From NCBI RefSeq assembly GCF_905175385.1, contig NZ_HG992749.1, positions 1,736,001 through 1,800,000 of the forward strand: 64,000 bases of DNA, written 5' to 3'. The notes beneath the pieces were generated by a model, which made no database searches, had not been told where the DNA came from, and worked only from the letters and a program-made list of their open reading frames with translations. The translations under genes and the position numbers were made by a program. The DNA comes from Vibrio sp. B1FLJ16. GTDB taxonomy: Bacteria > Pseudomonadota > Gammaproteobacteria > Enterobacterales > Vibrionaceae. This document shows, in pieces, positions 26,238-32,956 of the stretch; position 1 is the stretch's first letter, and every line of letters starts with the position of its first letter.

Positions 26238-26771
26238 CTATGCCCAAAGGTTGCGCGCCTCTACCGCTTCGATTTTGACACCGAAACTAGAAATACTAGA
26301 TAACGTGGCATTGTGATGCTCTCGAATTTGAGCCCCACTGGCGTGCTCCTTATCATGAGTTGTGTGAGCATCCGAAACCAAAGTTACGGGATAGCCTAAA
26401 CCTGCAGCTCTGCGAATGGTAGTATCAACGCAAAACTCTGATGCGTAACCACACACAATTAAGCTATCTACATCAAGTTCATTCAAAACACTTTGAAGAT
26501 TAGTATTCAAGAACGAGTCTGGTGTTGTTTTGCGGACGAAATGGTCACCAGTTTGTGTAATTAAGCTGGACTGCAATGCCCAACCAGCACTTTCGTATTC
26601 AATAACAGATTTAGTTTGCTCGTGCTGGACAAAGATAACTGGGACAGACTTAGCACGCGCCAATTTCGTAACCTCATTAATTTTGGTGAGTACGATTTGT
26701 GATTCAAATGGTTGAGGTTCCGGGTCGAACAGAATCGACTGAACATCAATAACTAATACTGCAGATTTCAT
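26238..26771 (-). CDS. Isochorismatase-family cysteine hydrolase (cassette 6)
   Basis: A 177-residue hydrolase of the isochorismatase-like fold. The catalytic aspartate is in AVLVIDVQ (Asp9), the lysine in FVRKTTPDSF and the nucleophile cysteine in VCGYASEFCVDTTIRRAAGLGY, so the Asp-Lys-Cys triad is complete. Family members cleave amides such as nicotinamide, biuret or N-carbamoylsarcosine; the substrate is unknown here. Start: ATG 26771 with GAGGAAAATA. It stops (TAG) just before the attC. Confidence 0.9.
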   Translation of the reverse strand: MKSAVLVIDVQSILFDPEPQPFESQIVLTKINEVTKLARAKSVPVIFVQHEQTKSVIEYESAGWALQSSLITQTGDHFVRKTTPDSFLNTNLQSVLNELDVDSLIVCGYASEFCVDTTIRRAAGLGYPVTLVSDAHTTHDKEHASGAQIREHHNATLSSISSFGVKIEAVEARNLWA

Positions 26772-26790
26772 TATTTTCCTCTGATAGGGC

Positions 26791-26910
26791 TAACGCCCAA
26801 TTAAGGTGTGAGCCACGCTACCACTGCACTCAATTTGGACACCGTAAACACTGAACTAAACCCAAACCAAAAGTGCCAAGCGTGGGGAATCACTCTTAAA
26901 TTGTTTGTTA
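26791..26910 (-). repeat. attC of cassette 5
   Basis: A 120-base site, TAACGCCCAATTAAGGTGTG to AAATTGTTTGTTA. Its inner stem CCACGC/GCGTGG is a compensated variant of the AGCACGC stem of neighbours. Confidence 0.93.
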
Positions 26911-27330
26911 TGTACGTTCTTTTAGTTGCACATATTTAGCCAAGCCAATACCTTTATTTAGCTCAGTTACATAGTTTGTGCTCATTCTAGCTTCGGTGAC
27001 TAATGTACTGATACTTATGCTTTTTGTTCGGATTACGTCACCAAATTTAATACCAAACAGATGAATCATTAACACCTGCTCACCGCGGGGAGCATCCTGA
27101 TACATGGCACGCAAAACCTCCGCAAAATCACGGATTGAGCTCGACTCGTTGAGAACTTTATGTACATCCAGCTTAGATTCAAGATAAGTTCCGCTTGTCC
27201 TTTCACGACGAACTGTTTGTTTGCAGTAAGGGCAGTCGATATCTTCTAGCTCTTCACCACCAGCAAAGCCTGCACCAGAAACAAAAACTTTAAATGCCTT
27301 TCCACATTTCTCGTTTGAGCAAATTTCCAC
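26908..27330 (-). CDS. Zinc-ribbon protein of unknown function, GTG start (cassette 5)
   Basis: The true start is taken as the GTG at 27330, because GGAGG lies five bases upstream of it; the longer frame to 27378 reads back through the neighbouring attC. The 140-residue protein opens with a zinc ribbon (CSNEKCGKAFKVFVSG then IDCPYCKQTV: two C..C/C..C pairs) followed by a helical region and a possible winged-helix segment (SISTLVTEARMSTNYVTELN). A DNA- or RNA-binding role is suggested by the architecture only. The stop is formed by the attC. Confidence 0.7.
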   Translation of the reverse strand: MEICSNEKCGKAFKVFVSGAGFAGGEELEDIDCPYCKQTVRRERTSGTYLESKLDVHKVLNESSSIRDFAEVLRAMYQDAPRGEQVLMIHLFGIKFGDVIRTKSISISTLVTEARMSTNYVTELNKGIGLAKYVQLKERT

Positions 27331-27348
27331 TTTTTCCTCCAAAGTACA

Positions 27349-27468
27349 TAACGCCCTGTTAAGGGGTGAGCAACGCAATACAGAAGCCGCCGCATATCAC
27401 CTTAATCACTAAAACCAACGCATAATGAAAATGCCACGCGTTGCGAATCCCTCTTGAACAGTTTGTTA
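27349..27468 (-). repeat. attC of cassette 4
   Basis: A 120-base site of the TAACGCCCTGTTAAGG / CTTGAACAGTTTGTTA type, nearly identical to those at 20248 and 28629. Confidence 0.93.
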
Positions 27469-28113
27469 TATTTTTGTTTTGTAGTATTTATTTTTACATT
27501 TGTTCAACTGTATTTTCTTGATCAATCTTGGCGTGCCAAATACGGATACAACAAAGAGCAAGCAAATAATCAACAATTCTTCGTATATACCAGCTAGTAA
27601 GCTATAGCTTTGTAATTTACCCACAAGTTTACTGTCTAAGAGTAAAGTGGAAAACCCACCCCAAATGACAAGAGAAGCTAGACCAATAGTGGTTATTGAT
27701 ATTGAACGCGTGTCAGCCTCTAATTTTGCCCTTTCCCAATCATGCTTGAGTAGTGTGCAAATCTGCTTTTCCAAGCATTGAAAGTAGATATATTGTGGGT
27801 TTTTACAAAGTTTATTAAGCAACCTTAAAATATCTCGATCCAAGGACTCTGATGACACATTATTCAAGTTCAGTTTAAGCAATGTAGCTAATTTCCGGGT
27901 TTTCTGTATATGGACATCATGCAAACGCGGTGCATGAACTGCATCACATAAGTCACCCATTATTACTTTAATATTTTCACGCCATTTTCGACGCTCGTCT
28001 GTAACGTATTTTAACGTAACATTGTCTTCATGGGACTTCCGAGTAAACAGCATAGTAAAAAATGCAGCTATTCCACCAGAGCCCAAGACTGCAAGTACAA
28101 TATCTTCCACCAA
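27466..28113 (-). CDS. Three-segment membrane protein of unknown function (cassette 4)
   Basis: The protein is read from the TTG at 28113 (or the GTG at 28110), with GAGGAT upstream; the frame continues to 28287 only by translating the attC. About 215 residues: a membrane helix at 5-23, a cytoplasmic helical domain (YVTDERRKWRENIKVIMGDL, 37-56, to about 135), and two membrane helices at 139-159 and 171-193. The ERRKWRE.I...DL segment is found in small phage-defence-associated and uncharacterised membrane proteins. Stop codon formed by the attC. Function unknown. Confidence 0.65.
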   Translation of the reverse strand: MVEDIVLAVLGSGGIAAFFTMLFTRKSHEDNVTLKYVTDERRKWRENIKVIMGDLCDAVHAPRLHDVHIQKTRKLATLLKLNLNNVSSESLDRDILRLLNKLCKNPQYIYFQCLEKQICTLLKHDWERAKLEADTRSISITTIGLASLVIWGGFSTLLLDSKLVGKLQSYSLLAGIYEELLIICLLFVVSVFGTPRLIKKIQLNKCKNKYYKTKI

Positions 28114-28129
28114 TGTATCCTCAAAAATA

Positions 28130-28249
28130 TAACGCCCAATTAACGTGTGAGCAGCGCATACACTGAACTTAAACACTGCGCCGTAAACACTAAACTCAAC
28201 TCGAAGTGAGAGCGCCAAGCGTTGCGAATCACTGTTGAATTGTTTGTTA
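28130..28249 (-). repeat. attC of cassette 3
   Basis: A 120-base site, TAACGCCCAATTAACG to GAATTGTTTGTTA, a close copy of the site at 19395. Confidence 0.93.
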
Positions 28250-28255
28250 GGTAGC

Positions 28256-28600
28256 TTACTCGCCTTTATAATTTTTAATTTCTTCAAGCTCTTCTGGGGT
28301 TAAGCTCGCAAACCACTTTTTGCCTGCCTCTATTATCTCTTCAGTATTGTTATCCCCAAGTAACTCTTCTATATCAATATTTTGATCTATTTTAAATTCA
28401 TTTGGTTCAGGAAGTTCAGCTAATAGCTCCTTACATTTTTCAATGACCTTTAAAATCTGTTGTTTATCTCTAGCTTTACCAGCGATAGATTCATTTAATC
28501 TATCGTCAGCGAATAGCATGTATTGTTCTATAGCGTGGTGTAGATTTGACTCACGTCTTTTATATTTTTCTCGGATAGATCTTTTTAAGTTCTTTGTCAT
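28256..28600 (-). CDS. Small charged hypothetical protein, 114 residues (cassette 3)
   Basis: The start is the ATG at 28600, with AGGTG upstream; the reading from a GTG at 28621 is less likely. It is strongly helical and charged: TKNLKRSIREKYKRRESNLHHAIEQYML, KQQILKVIEKCKELLAEL, ending acidic with EELEEIKNYKGE. No family, signal or membrane segment was recognised. The basic amino end and acidic carboxyl end recall small binding or inhibitor proteins, but no role can be assigned. Confidence 0.65.
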   Translation of the reverse strand: MTKNLKRSIREKYKRRESNLHHAIEQYMLFADDRLNESIAGKARDKQQILKVIEKCKELLAELPEPNEFKIDQNIDIEELLGDNNTEEIIEAGKKWFASLTPEELEEIKNYKGE

Positions 28601-28628
28601 AGTACACCTAATAGTTAACACTGATACC

Positions 28629-28748
28629 TAACGCCCTGTTAAGGGGTGAGCAACGCAATACCGAAGTTACCGCATACCACCTTAATCACTTAAACCAACG
28701 CATAGTGAGAATGCCACGCGTTGCGAATCCCTCTTAAACAGTTTGTTA
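28629..28748 (-). repeat. attC of cassette 2
   Basis: A 120-base site of the TAACGCCCTGTTAAGG type, nearly identical to those at 20248 and 27349. Confidence 0.93.
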
Positions 28749-29381
28749 TACGCTTTTTGACCCAACATATATGCCACTTGCATGGGAGGCGCTTTCATAA
28801 CGTTTAATATTTGTGATTATGTATTTAATACTCTCTTCATCATCACCCAAACCTTTAGATATACGTACCATGAAATACACGATACGAGACCATGCTTTGA
28901 AGTGGTCATCAGTTAATTCAGATGCTACCGGAAGCAAGTTGCCAAAGGTATTTAGGTCAATGTCACATTGAGCACGAATTGCATCAATCTCTTGCGTAGC
29001 TAAGCCATTTGCTTTGATAAAATCGAACAAATTGTCTAGGTACTCAATGTTCTGTTCATGTTCTTCACCATAAAAGTTACCTACACGATACTTACGGGGT
29101 AATGTTTTAAATCCGTGTCGTAAGAAAAAAATCAAGTACTCGCGTAGACGCTTCTCTTTGACGATTAAAAGCTGTATTCGGTTTTGTTCCTGCCATCGAT
29201 CTACGATGAACAATATAATACATAGCTCGATCAGCATGCCGGTCAGTTCGGGCAACAGATTTCCCGAAAAGTACTCCGCTGGTTCATTTATATAGAACCC
29301 AACTCGGATACACACTAACAGTAGGATGACAATCACGATGGTAAATGTCCCCTGCTTAGTATTACCTGGTATCCAATTCAT
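28746..29381 (-). CDS. Two-segment membrane protein of unknown function (cassette 2)
   Basis: A 211-residue protein with two amino-terminal membrane helices (TFTIVIVILLLVCIRVGFYI, about 12-31, and GMLIELCIILFIVD, about 48-61) and a cytoplasmic helical domain of about 150 residues (RLREYLIFFLRHGFKTL, EYLDNLFDFIKANGL, AWSRIVYFMVRISKGLG). No family was recognised. The layout of a short membrane hairpin and a soluble domain is seen in some abortive-infection effectors but is not diagnostic. Stop codon formed by the attC; start ATG 29381. Confidence 0.72.
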   Translation of the reverse strand: MNWIPGNTKQGTFTIVIVILLLVCIRVGFYINEPAEYFSGNLLPELTGMLIELCIILFIVDRWQEQNRIQLLIVKEKRLREYLIFFLRHGFKTLPRKYRVGNFYGEEHEQNIEYLDNLFDFIKANGLATQEIDAIRAQCDIDLNTFGNLLPVASELTDDHFKAWSRIVYFMVRISKGLGDDEESIKYIITNIKRYESASHASGIYVGSKSV

Positions 29382-29408
29382 TCTTTCTTATTTTCCTCTG
29401 ACTACGTA

Positions 29409-29529
29409 TAACGCCGCGTTAAGTGGTGAACAACGTAACCACCTAACCTAAACCTTTGTGCCGTAAACACTAAAGCCGATTCAAACTAAAAATGCCAAGC
29501 GTTGTGAATCCGCCTTAAACGCTTTGTTA
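29409..29529 (-). repeat. attC of cassette 1
   Basis: A 121-base site, TAACGCCGCGTTAAGTGG to AAACGCTTTGTTA. It closely resembles the terminal damaged site at 18622. Confidence 0.93.
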
Positions 29530-29533
29530 TGCA

Positions 29534-29992
29534 TCAGCCCAAGCCATGAAATTTAACCTTATCTATTCTTTCAATAAAATCAGTTACACCTTTATGCTTT
29601 TTATTAATGAAACCTTTGCTTCGCTTTGCGGAAAAACTCACTGATTTCCCTCTAAATGTTCCATCTCTAAGTAACAAATTGACCGTAAATAAATTACCAG
29701 CCCGAGTTATGTACTGCGCATGAACAATATCTTTAAAATCAATGATATAAAACTCACTATTATTCCAAACTTTCAAATGGTTCCCACAGTCATAAACCTC
29801 ATCTAAAATTGTGTTTTTGAAGTGCCTTTTTAACGCTAATCCTGAAGCAATAAACAGCATTAGGAAAACTAAATTAACCAAGTTTTCGGTTAAAGATGGA
29901 AGCATAGCTATGAAAATTAGCAACGCACCAAACACAATTGTATTCGGAAGTATTATTTTAAATAAGAAAGGTGATCTAGATATTTTCCTCAT
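29534..29992 (-). CDS. Small membrane protein of unknown function (cassette 1, nearest attI)
   Basis: A 152-residue protein with two membrane helices (about residues 12-31 and 36-54) and a carboxyl domain of short strands: LDEVYDCGNHLKVWNNSEFYIIDFKDIVHAQY then GNLFTVNLLLRDG. This strand pattern after two helices recalls bacterial pleckstrin-homology-like membrane proteins, but that is only an impression. As the cassette next to attI, it should be the most recently inserted one and the best placed for expression from an integron promoter. Start: ATG 29992. Confidence 0.68.
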   Translation of the reverse strand: MRKISRSPFLFKIILPNTIVFGALLIFIAMLPSLTENLVNLVFLMLFIASGLALKRHFKNTILDEVYDCGNHLKVWNNSEFYIIDFKDIVHAQYITRAGNLFTVNLLLRDGTFRGKSVSFSAKRSKGFINKKHKGVTDFIERIDKVKFHGLG

Positions 29993-30025
29993 TTGATTGC
30001 CACTCCCTAGTTCCTCATTGTTGCA

Positions 30026-30100
30026 TAACGCTTTCTATACGGCTTTTTGCCGTCTTTCAGGCAATGCTACCGCCTTCTTTCCCACAAAAGCAAATATGGA
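30026..30100. other. attI recombination site and adjoining leader
   Basis: The first cassette ends at the TAAC at 30026-30029 (cut expected between 30028 and 30029), the same core as the attC left ends but followed by CTTTCTATACGG, not an attC arm. The region up to about 30100 is therefore attI. It holds a short ACGGC-ttttt-GCCGT hairpin and a GCTACC/GGTAGC inverted pair (30067, 30101). The precise limits are inferred. Confidence 0.75.
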
Positions 30101-30216
30101 TGGTAGCAGTTATATATCTGAAACAGTTAGAGAATTAGTATGACTATGTGTGCTCGAACGCGCAATTAGACGGCTAAATGCAGGTTAATCCGGTTTGAAG
30201 TGCTAAGTTAATGGAA

Positions 30217-30232
30217 CTGTACAAATAAACAG
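30217..30232. promoter_or_regulatory. LexA box in front of intI
   Basis: CTGT-ACAAATAA-ACAG is a perfect CTGT-N8-ACAG LexA operator, ending 15 bases before the intI start. LexA control of intI is known in Vibrio, so integrase should be made during the SOS response. Confidence 0.88.
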
Positions 30233-30247
30233 GCAACTACCCACTTC

Positions 30248-31210
30248 ATGAAATCCCAATTTTTACTCAGTTTAAAAGAGCATATGCTTACGCGTCATTA
30301 TTCAAACAAGACGATCAAAAGCTACCTGTTTTGGATAAAACGATATATCGTCTTCCATGAGTTTGCTCACCCCTCTAAGTTATTAGATGAACATGTGGTT
30401 CAATTTCTTAGCCACCTTGCGGTCAAAGATAAAGTCGCGGTCAAAACACAAGCTTTAGCACTTAGTGCCGTCGTATTCTTGTACAAAGATTTTCTTAAGA
30501 CACCTCTTTCACTGGAAATGAAATTTCAAAAATCACTTACTGAGAGAAAACTTCCCGTCGTATTAACACGGGATGAAATCCGTAGGTTTATTCAACATGT
30601 CGATCCAAAATACAAGCTTCACACACTCCTCCTATATGGTTCGGGGCTTCGAGTGATGGAGTGCTTGCGATTAAGAATTCAGGACATCGACTTTGATTAT
30701 GGCGCAATTCGGATTTGGCAAGGCAAAGGTGGAAAGAACCGCACAGTCACCTTGGCGAAAGAGTTACACGCCCCTCTTAAAGCTCAAATTGTTTTAGCGA
30801 GAAACTATTATCAAAAGGACCTGCACGTTCCTGGTTATGCTGGTGTCTTTATTTCGGAAGGGCTACAGCGTAAGTACCCTGACGCTCAACTGGACTTTAA
30901 TTGGCACTTTCTATTTCCATCCGCCAAGCTCAGTGTGGATCGAGAAACTGGCCAGTTGCGAAGGCATCATATCAATGAGAGTGCTATTCAAAGAACAGTT
31001 AAGCATTCAGCAAAAGAAGCAGGCATAGCAAAAACGGTCACTTGCCATACTCTTCGTCATAGCTTTGCAACGCATTTACTTGAGTCAGGAGCCGATATCA
31101 GAACGGTTCAGGAACAGTTAGGCCACTCAGATGTAAAGACCACACAAATTTACACTCACGTTATAGAGCGGGGAGCAAGTGGGGTTCTAAGTCCCCTATC
31201 AAGTTTATAA
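30248..31210 (+). CDS. intI: Integron integrase IntI (tyrosine recombinase)
   Basis: A 320-residue tyrosine recombinase of the chromosomal-integron type (IntIA/IntI4 like). The core-binding domain is residues 1-95; the catalytic domain has Arg135 (GSGLRVMECLRLR), Lys160, His267 and Arg270 (HTLRHSFATHLLESG), His293 (LGHSDVKTT) and the nucleophile Tyr302 (QIYTHV). The integron-specific insert lies around residues 190-225 (DLHVPGYAGVF to DFNWHFLFPS), which contacts the extrahelical bases of folded attC. All key residues are present, so it should be active. It is divergent from the cassettes and under a LexA box. Confidence 0.97.
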   Translation: MKSQFLLSLKEHMLTRHYSNKTIKSYLFWIKRYIVFHEFAHPSKLLDEHVVQFLSHLAVKDKVAVKTQALALSAVVFLYKDFLKTPLSLEMKFQKSLTERKLPVVLTRDEIRRFIQHVDPKYKLHTLLLYGSGLRVMECLRLRIQDIDFDYGAIRIWQGKGGKNRTVTLAKELHAPLKAQIVLARNYYQKDLHVPGYAGVFISEGLQRKYPDAQLDFNWHFLFPSAKLSVDRETGQLRRHHINESAIQRTVKHSAKEAGIAKTVTCHTLRHSFATHLLESGADIRTVQEQLGHSDVKTTQIYTHVIERGASGVLSPLSSL

Positions 31211-31215
31211 ACAAT

Positions 31216-31245
31216 AAAAAGCCACCTTGAGATTGGTGGCTTTAT
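31216..31245. terminator. Bidirectional terminator between intI and DUF2947
   Basis: AAAAAGCCACC-ttgagatt-GGTGGCTTTA lies between the convergent intI and DUF2947 genes and has an A-run on one side and T-rich bases on the other. Confidence 0.8.
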
Positions 31246-31268
31246 CTATATTTCTAATTTTAAGCAAC

Positions 31269-31742
31269 TTACTGGCGTTCACCCAGCTTAACGTTACCTT
31301 TTGAGTCGAACCAAAGCGCTTGAGATCGGCGGCGACCAAGTAGCATTGGACCATCATCGTAGAAGAGGAAGTTCTTCCAGTGCTTTTTGAAGATCGACCA
31401 TTTAGTTTCGATAACGTTATATTTCTCGTAACAGAAATAAACCGTCACATCATCTTGCCAATCTATGTGCGCTTCCACATCAACAGGCATTTCAGGATCA
31501 TCCGACTCCCATGCGACCATCCAGTCAACAGTGTCTGACCAATTGGACTCGTTCATTGGCCAATCTTGAGAGCTCAAGCGGTCCATATCAGGGCTTTGCG
31601 CACTAATATTCTCTTTCCAGAACTGAGCAGAACGCGCCTGACTCATTGGCTTGATCTGCGCTAAGTCTTCTTCCGGCACCGGCATCGACTGGTGAGTAAA
31701 AATCCATTTTCTTTGGTATTCGTCCAAAGGCAAATAAGACAT
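31269..31742 (-). CDS. DUF2947 family protein
   Basis: About 157 residues, start ATG 31742 with GGAG upstream. The text MSYLPLDEYQRKWIFTHQSMP, the Trp-rich middle (LSSQDWPMNESNWSDTVDWMVAWESDD) and the end IFKKHWKNFLFYDDGPMLLGRRR match the DUF2947 family, which is largely found in Vibrionaceae and relatives. It is acidic and cytoplasmic; the function is unknown. It precedes the HD gene in the same direction by 13 bases, so the two may be co-transcribed. Confidence 0.82.
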   Translation of the reverse strand: MSYLPLDEYQRKWIFTHQSMPVPEEDLAQIKPMSQARSAQFWKENISAQSPDMDRLSSQDWPMNESNWSDTVDWMVAWESDDPEMPVDVEAHIDWQDDVTVYFCYEKYNVIETKWSIFKKHWKNFLFYDDGPMLLGRRRSQALWFDSKGNVKLGERQ

Positions 31743-31755
31743 CAAGTCTCCTTTA

Positions 31756-32343
31756 TTACGACTTCAGCCAACCTTTCTCGGTGGCATCTTCAATCATTTC
31801 TTTGGCTTTGTCCCACAGAGTGACAGAGCCAAGTTCAATTCGTTTATTTATAGTAATCGCTTGTTCGCGCGATACGCCATTTTCTTTCCAGCTTTGACCA
31901 TTATTGTGATAGTTAAGAAGCATCGGTATTAACCGGTCAAGTGCTTTCGCGTACTTCGCGTCATCAGTCTGCGCAGCTTCAAATTCATGCCACAGCTCTA
32001 AAAGCTCATCGCCCTGTTCACCTGGTAACATACCGAACAAACGCTCTGCGGCTTTGACTTCTTTCTCCGCCTGCTCCTTTGCAGCAGCGATATCATAGAC
32101 AAAGGTATCACCCGCGTCGATCTCAACAACATCGTGGATCAACAGCATTTTCATCACACGGCAAATATCAACAGGAGCATTGGCGTGCTCTTCCATCAAA
32201 ACGGCCATTAAGGCAACGTGCCAGCTGTGTTCACCACTGTTTTCCAGTCGGCCATCGGCGCTTTTAACGCGGGTGCGGCGCAGCACGCTTTTCAACTGAT
32301 CCAGTTCTATCAAAAGCTTGAGTTGCTTCTCTAACCTGTCCAT
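31756..32343 (-). CDS. HD domain hydrolase, YfbR/HDDC2-like
   Basis: A 195-residue metal-dependent phosphohydrolase. The HD motifs are SGEHSWHVALMAV (first His), MLLIHDVVEIDAGD (the His-Asp pair) and the downstream AKALDRLIPMLLNY with the last Asp. This spacing fits the HD_3/YfbR group, which includes 5'-deoxynucleotidases that act on nucleoside monophosphates. The substrate is inferred. It is the second gene of an apparent operon GNAT-HD-DUF2947, starting four bases after the GNAT gene stops. Confidence 0.87.
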   Translation of the reverse strand: MDRLEKQLKLLIELDQLKSVLRRTRVKSADGRLENSGEHSWHVALMAVLMEEHANAPVDICRVMKMLLIHDVVEIDAGDTFVYDIAAAKEQAEKEVKAAERLFGMLPGEQGDELLELWHEFEAAQTDDAKYAKALDRLIPMLLNYHNNGQSWKENGVSREQAITINKRIELGSVTLWDKAKEMIEDATEKGWLKS

Positions 32344-32347
32344 ATCA

Positions 32348-32929
32348 TTACGCCTTAGGTTGCCAGTTAAGTTTAGTCAGAGACATTAAGATATGGTCTT
32401 CCCACTTACCATCTATCAGAAGATAGTCCTTGGCGTAACCTTCTCTGATAAATCCCGCACGTTCAAGAACGGCTTCGCTGGATTTGTTATGCGGCATATA
32501 ACCAGCCTGAATCCGATGCATGTTTTGTACGTCAAACATATAGTCACATGCCATTTTCAGGCCCCGACTCATGTAACCATTACCTTGTTCCGCTTGAGCG
32601 AGAGAATAACCCACGCTGCAAGAGTGAAACGGGAATCGTGTAATACTACTGAATGAAATCGTACCTAACATACGCTGAGTTTTCGCATCAATGAGAAGGC
32701 AATAATAACCCAATCCCAAACGGTGTAGCTCAGTGAGTTTAATCAGCCTTTGCAGCCAACCATTCACTGTGAAGAATGCCTCTTCTCGGGTAGGTTCAAA
32801 CGGTTTGAGATACTCACGATTCGCTTTAAAGTAGTCAGCGATCATATCTGCGTCAGCAATTTCAGCCGTACGCAGAAGTAATCCGCCGTCCAGTTTATGA
32901 ACTGCGACTGATGAGCTTTTATCTTCCAT
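32348..32929 (-). CDS. RimJ/RimL-like GNAT acetyltransferase
   Basis: About 193 residues. The protein begins LLLRTAEIADADMIADYFKANREYLKPFEP, a typical RimJ start, and contains the acetyl-CoA loop SLAQAEQGNGYMSRGL with CDYMFDVQNMHRIQAGYMPHNKSSEAVLERAGF, the RimJ/RimL pattern. It may acetylate the amino end of a ribosomal protein (RimJ acts on S5) or another protein. Start: ATG 32929 (an upstream TTG at 32941 is unlikely). Immediately downstream of tyrR, in the same direction. Confidence 0.85.
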   Translation of the reverse strand: MEDKSSSVAVHKLDGGLLLRTAEIADADMIADYFKANREYLKPFEPTREEAFFTVNGWLQRLIKLTELHRLGLGYYCLLIDAKTQRMLGTISFSSITRFPFHSCSVGYSLAQAEQGNGYMSRGLKMACDYMFDVQNMHRIQAGYMPHNKSSEAVLERAGFIREGYAKDYLLIDGKWEDHILMSLTKLNWQPKA

Positions 32930-32956
32930 GACTAATGACAACTTTCGTTACTCTTA

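Larger units (their letters stand above)
18622..31210 (-). mobile_element. Chromosomal (sedentary) integron: intI, attI and 15 gene cassettes
   Basis: The integrase gene at 30248-31210 (plus strand) is followed leftwards by attI and 15 cassettes, each being one gene or one gene pair plus an attC. Cassette genes are all on the minus strand, so they point away from attI in the usual way. The attC sites are VCR-like: they begin TAACGCC on the plus strand and end TTTGTTA. Insertion of new cassettes occurs at attI, so the one at 29412-30028 should be the newest and the toxin-antitoxin cassette the oldest. The array is small compared with that of V. cholerae. Confidence 0.95.

Noticed and set aside
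27466..28287. A 273-residue reading of cassette 4 that begins in the adjacent attC
   Set aside because: The first 58 codons translate the attC (SLRVEFSVYGAVFKFS and so on, also seen in the frame at 19271-19483). The gene starts at 28113.
18490..30030. Regularly spaced repeats as a possible CRISPR array
   Set aside because: The repeats are about 120 bases, imperfect, with inverted arms and whole genes between them, so they are attC sites.
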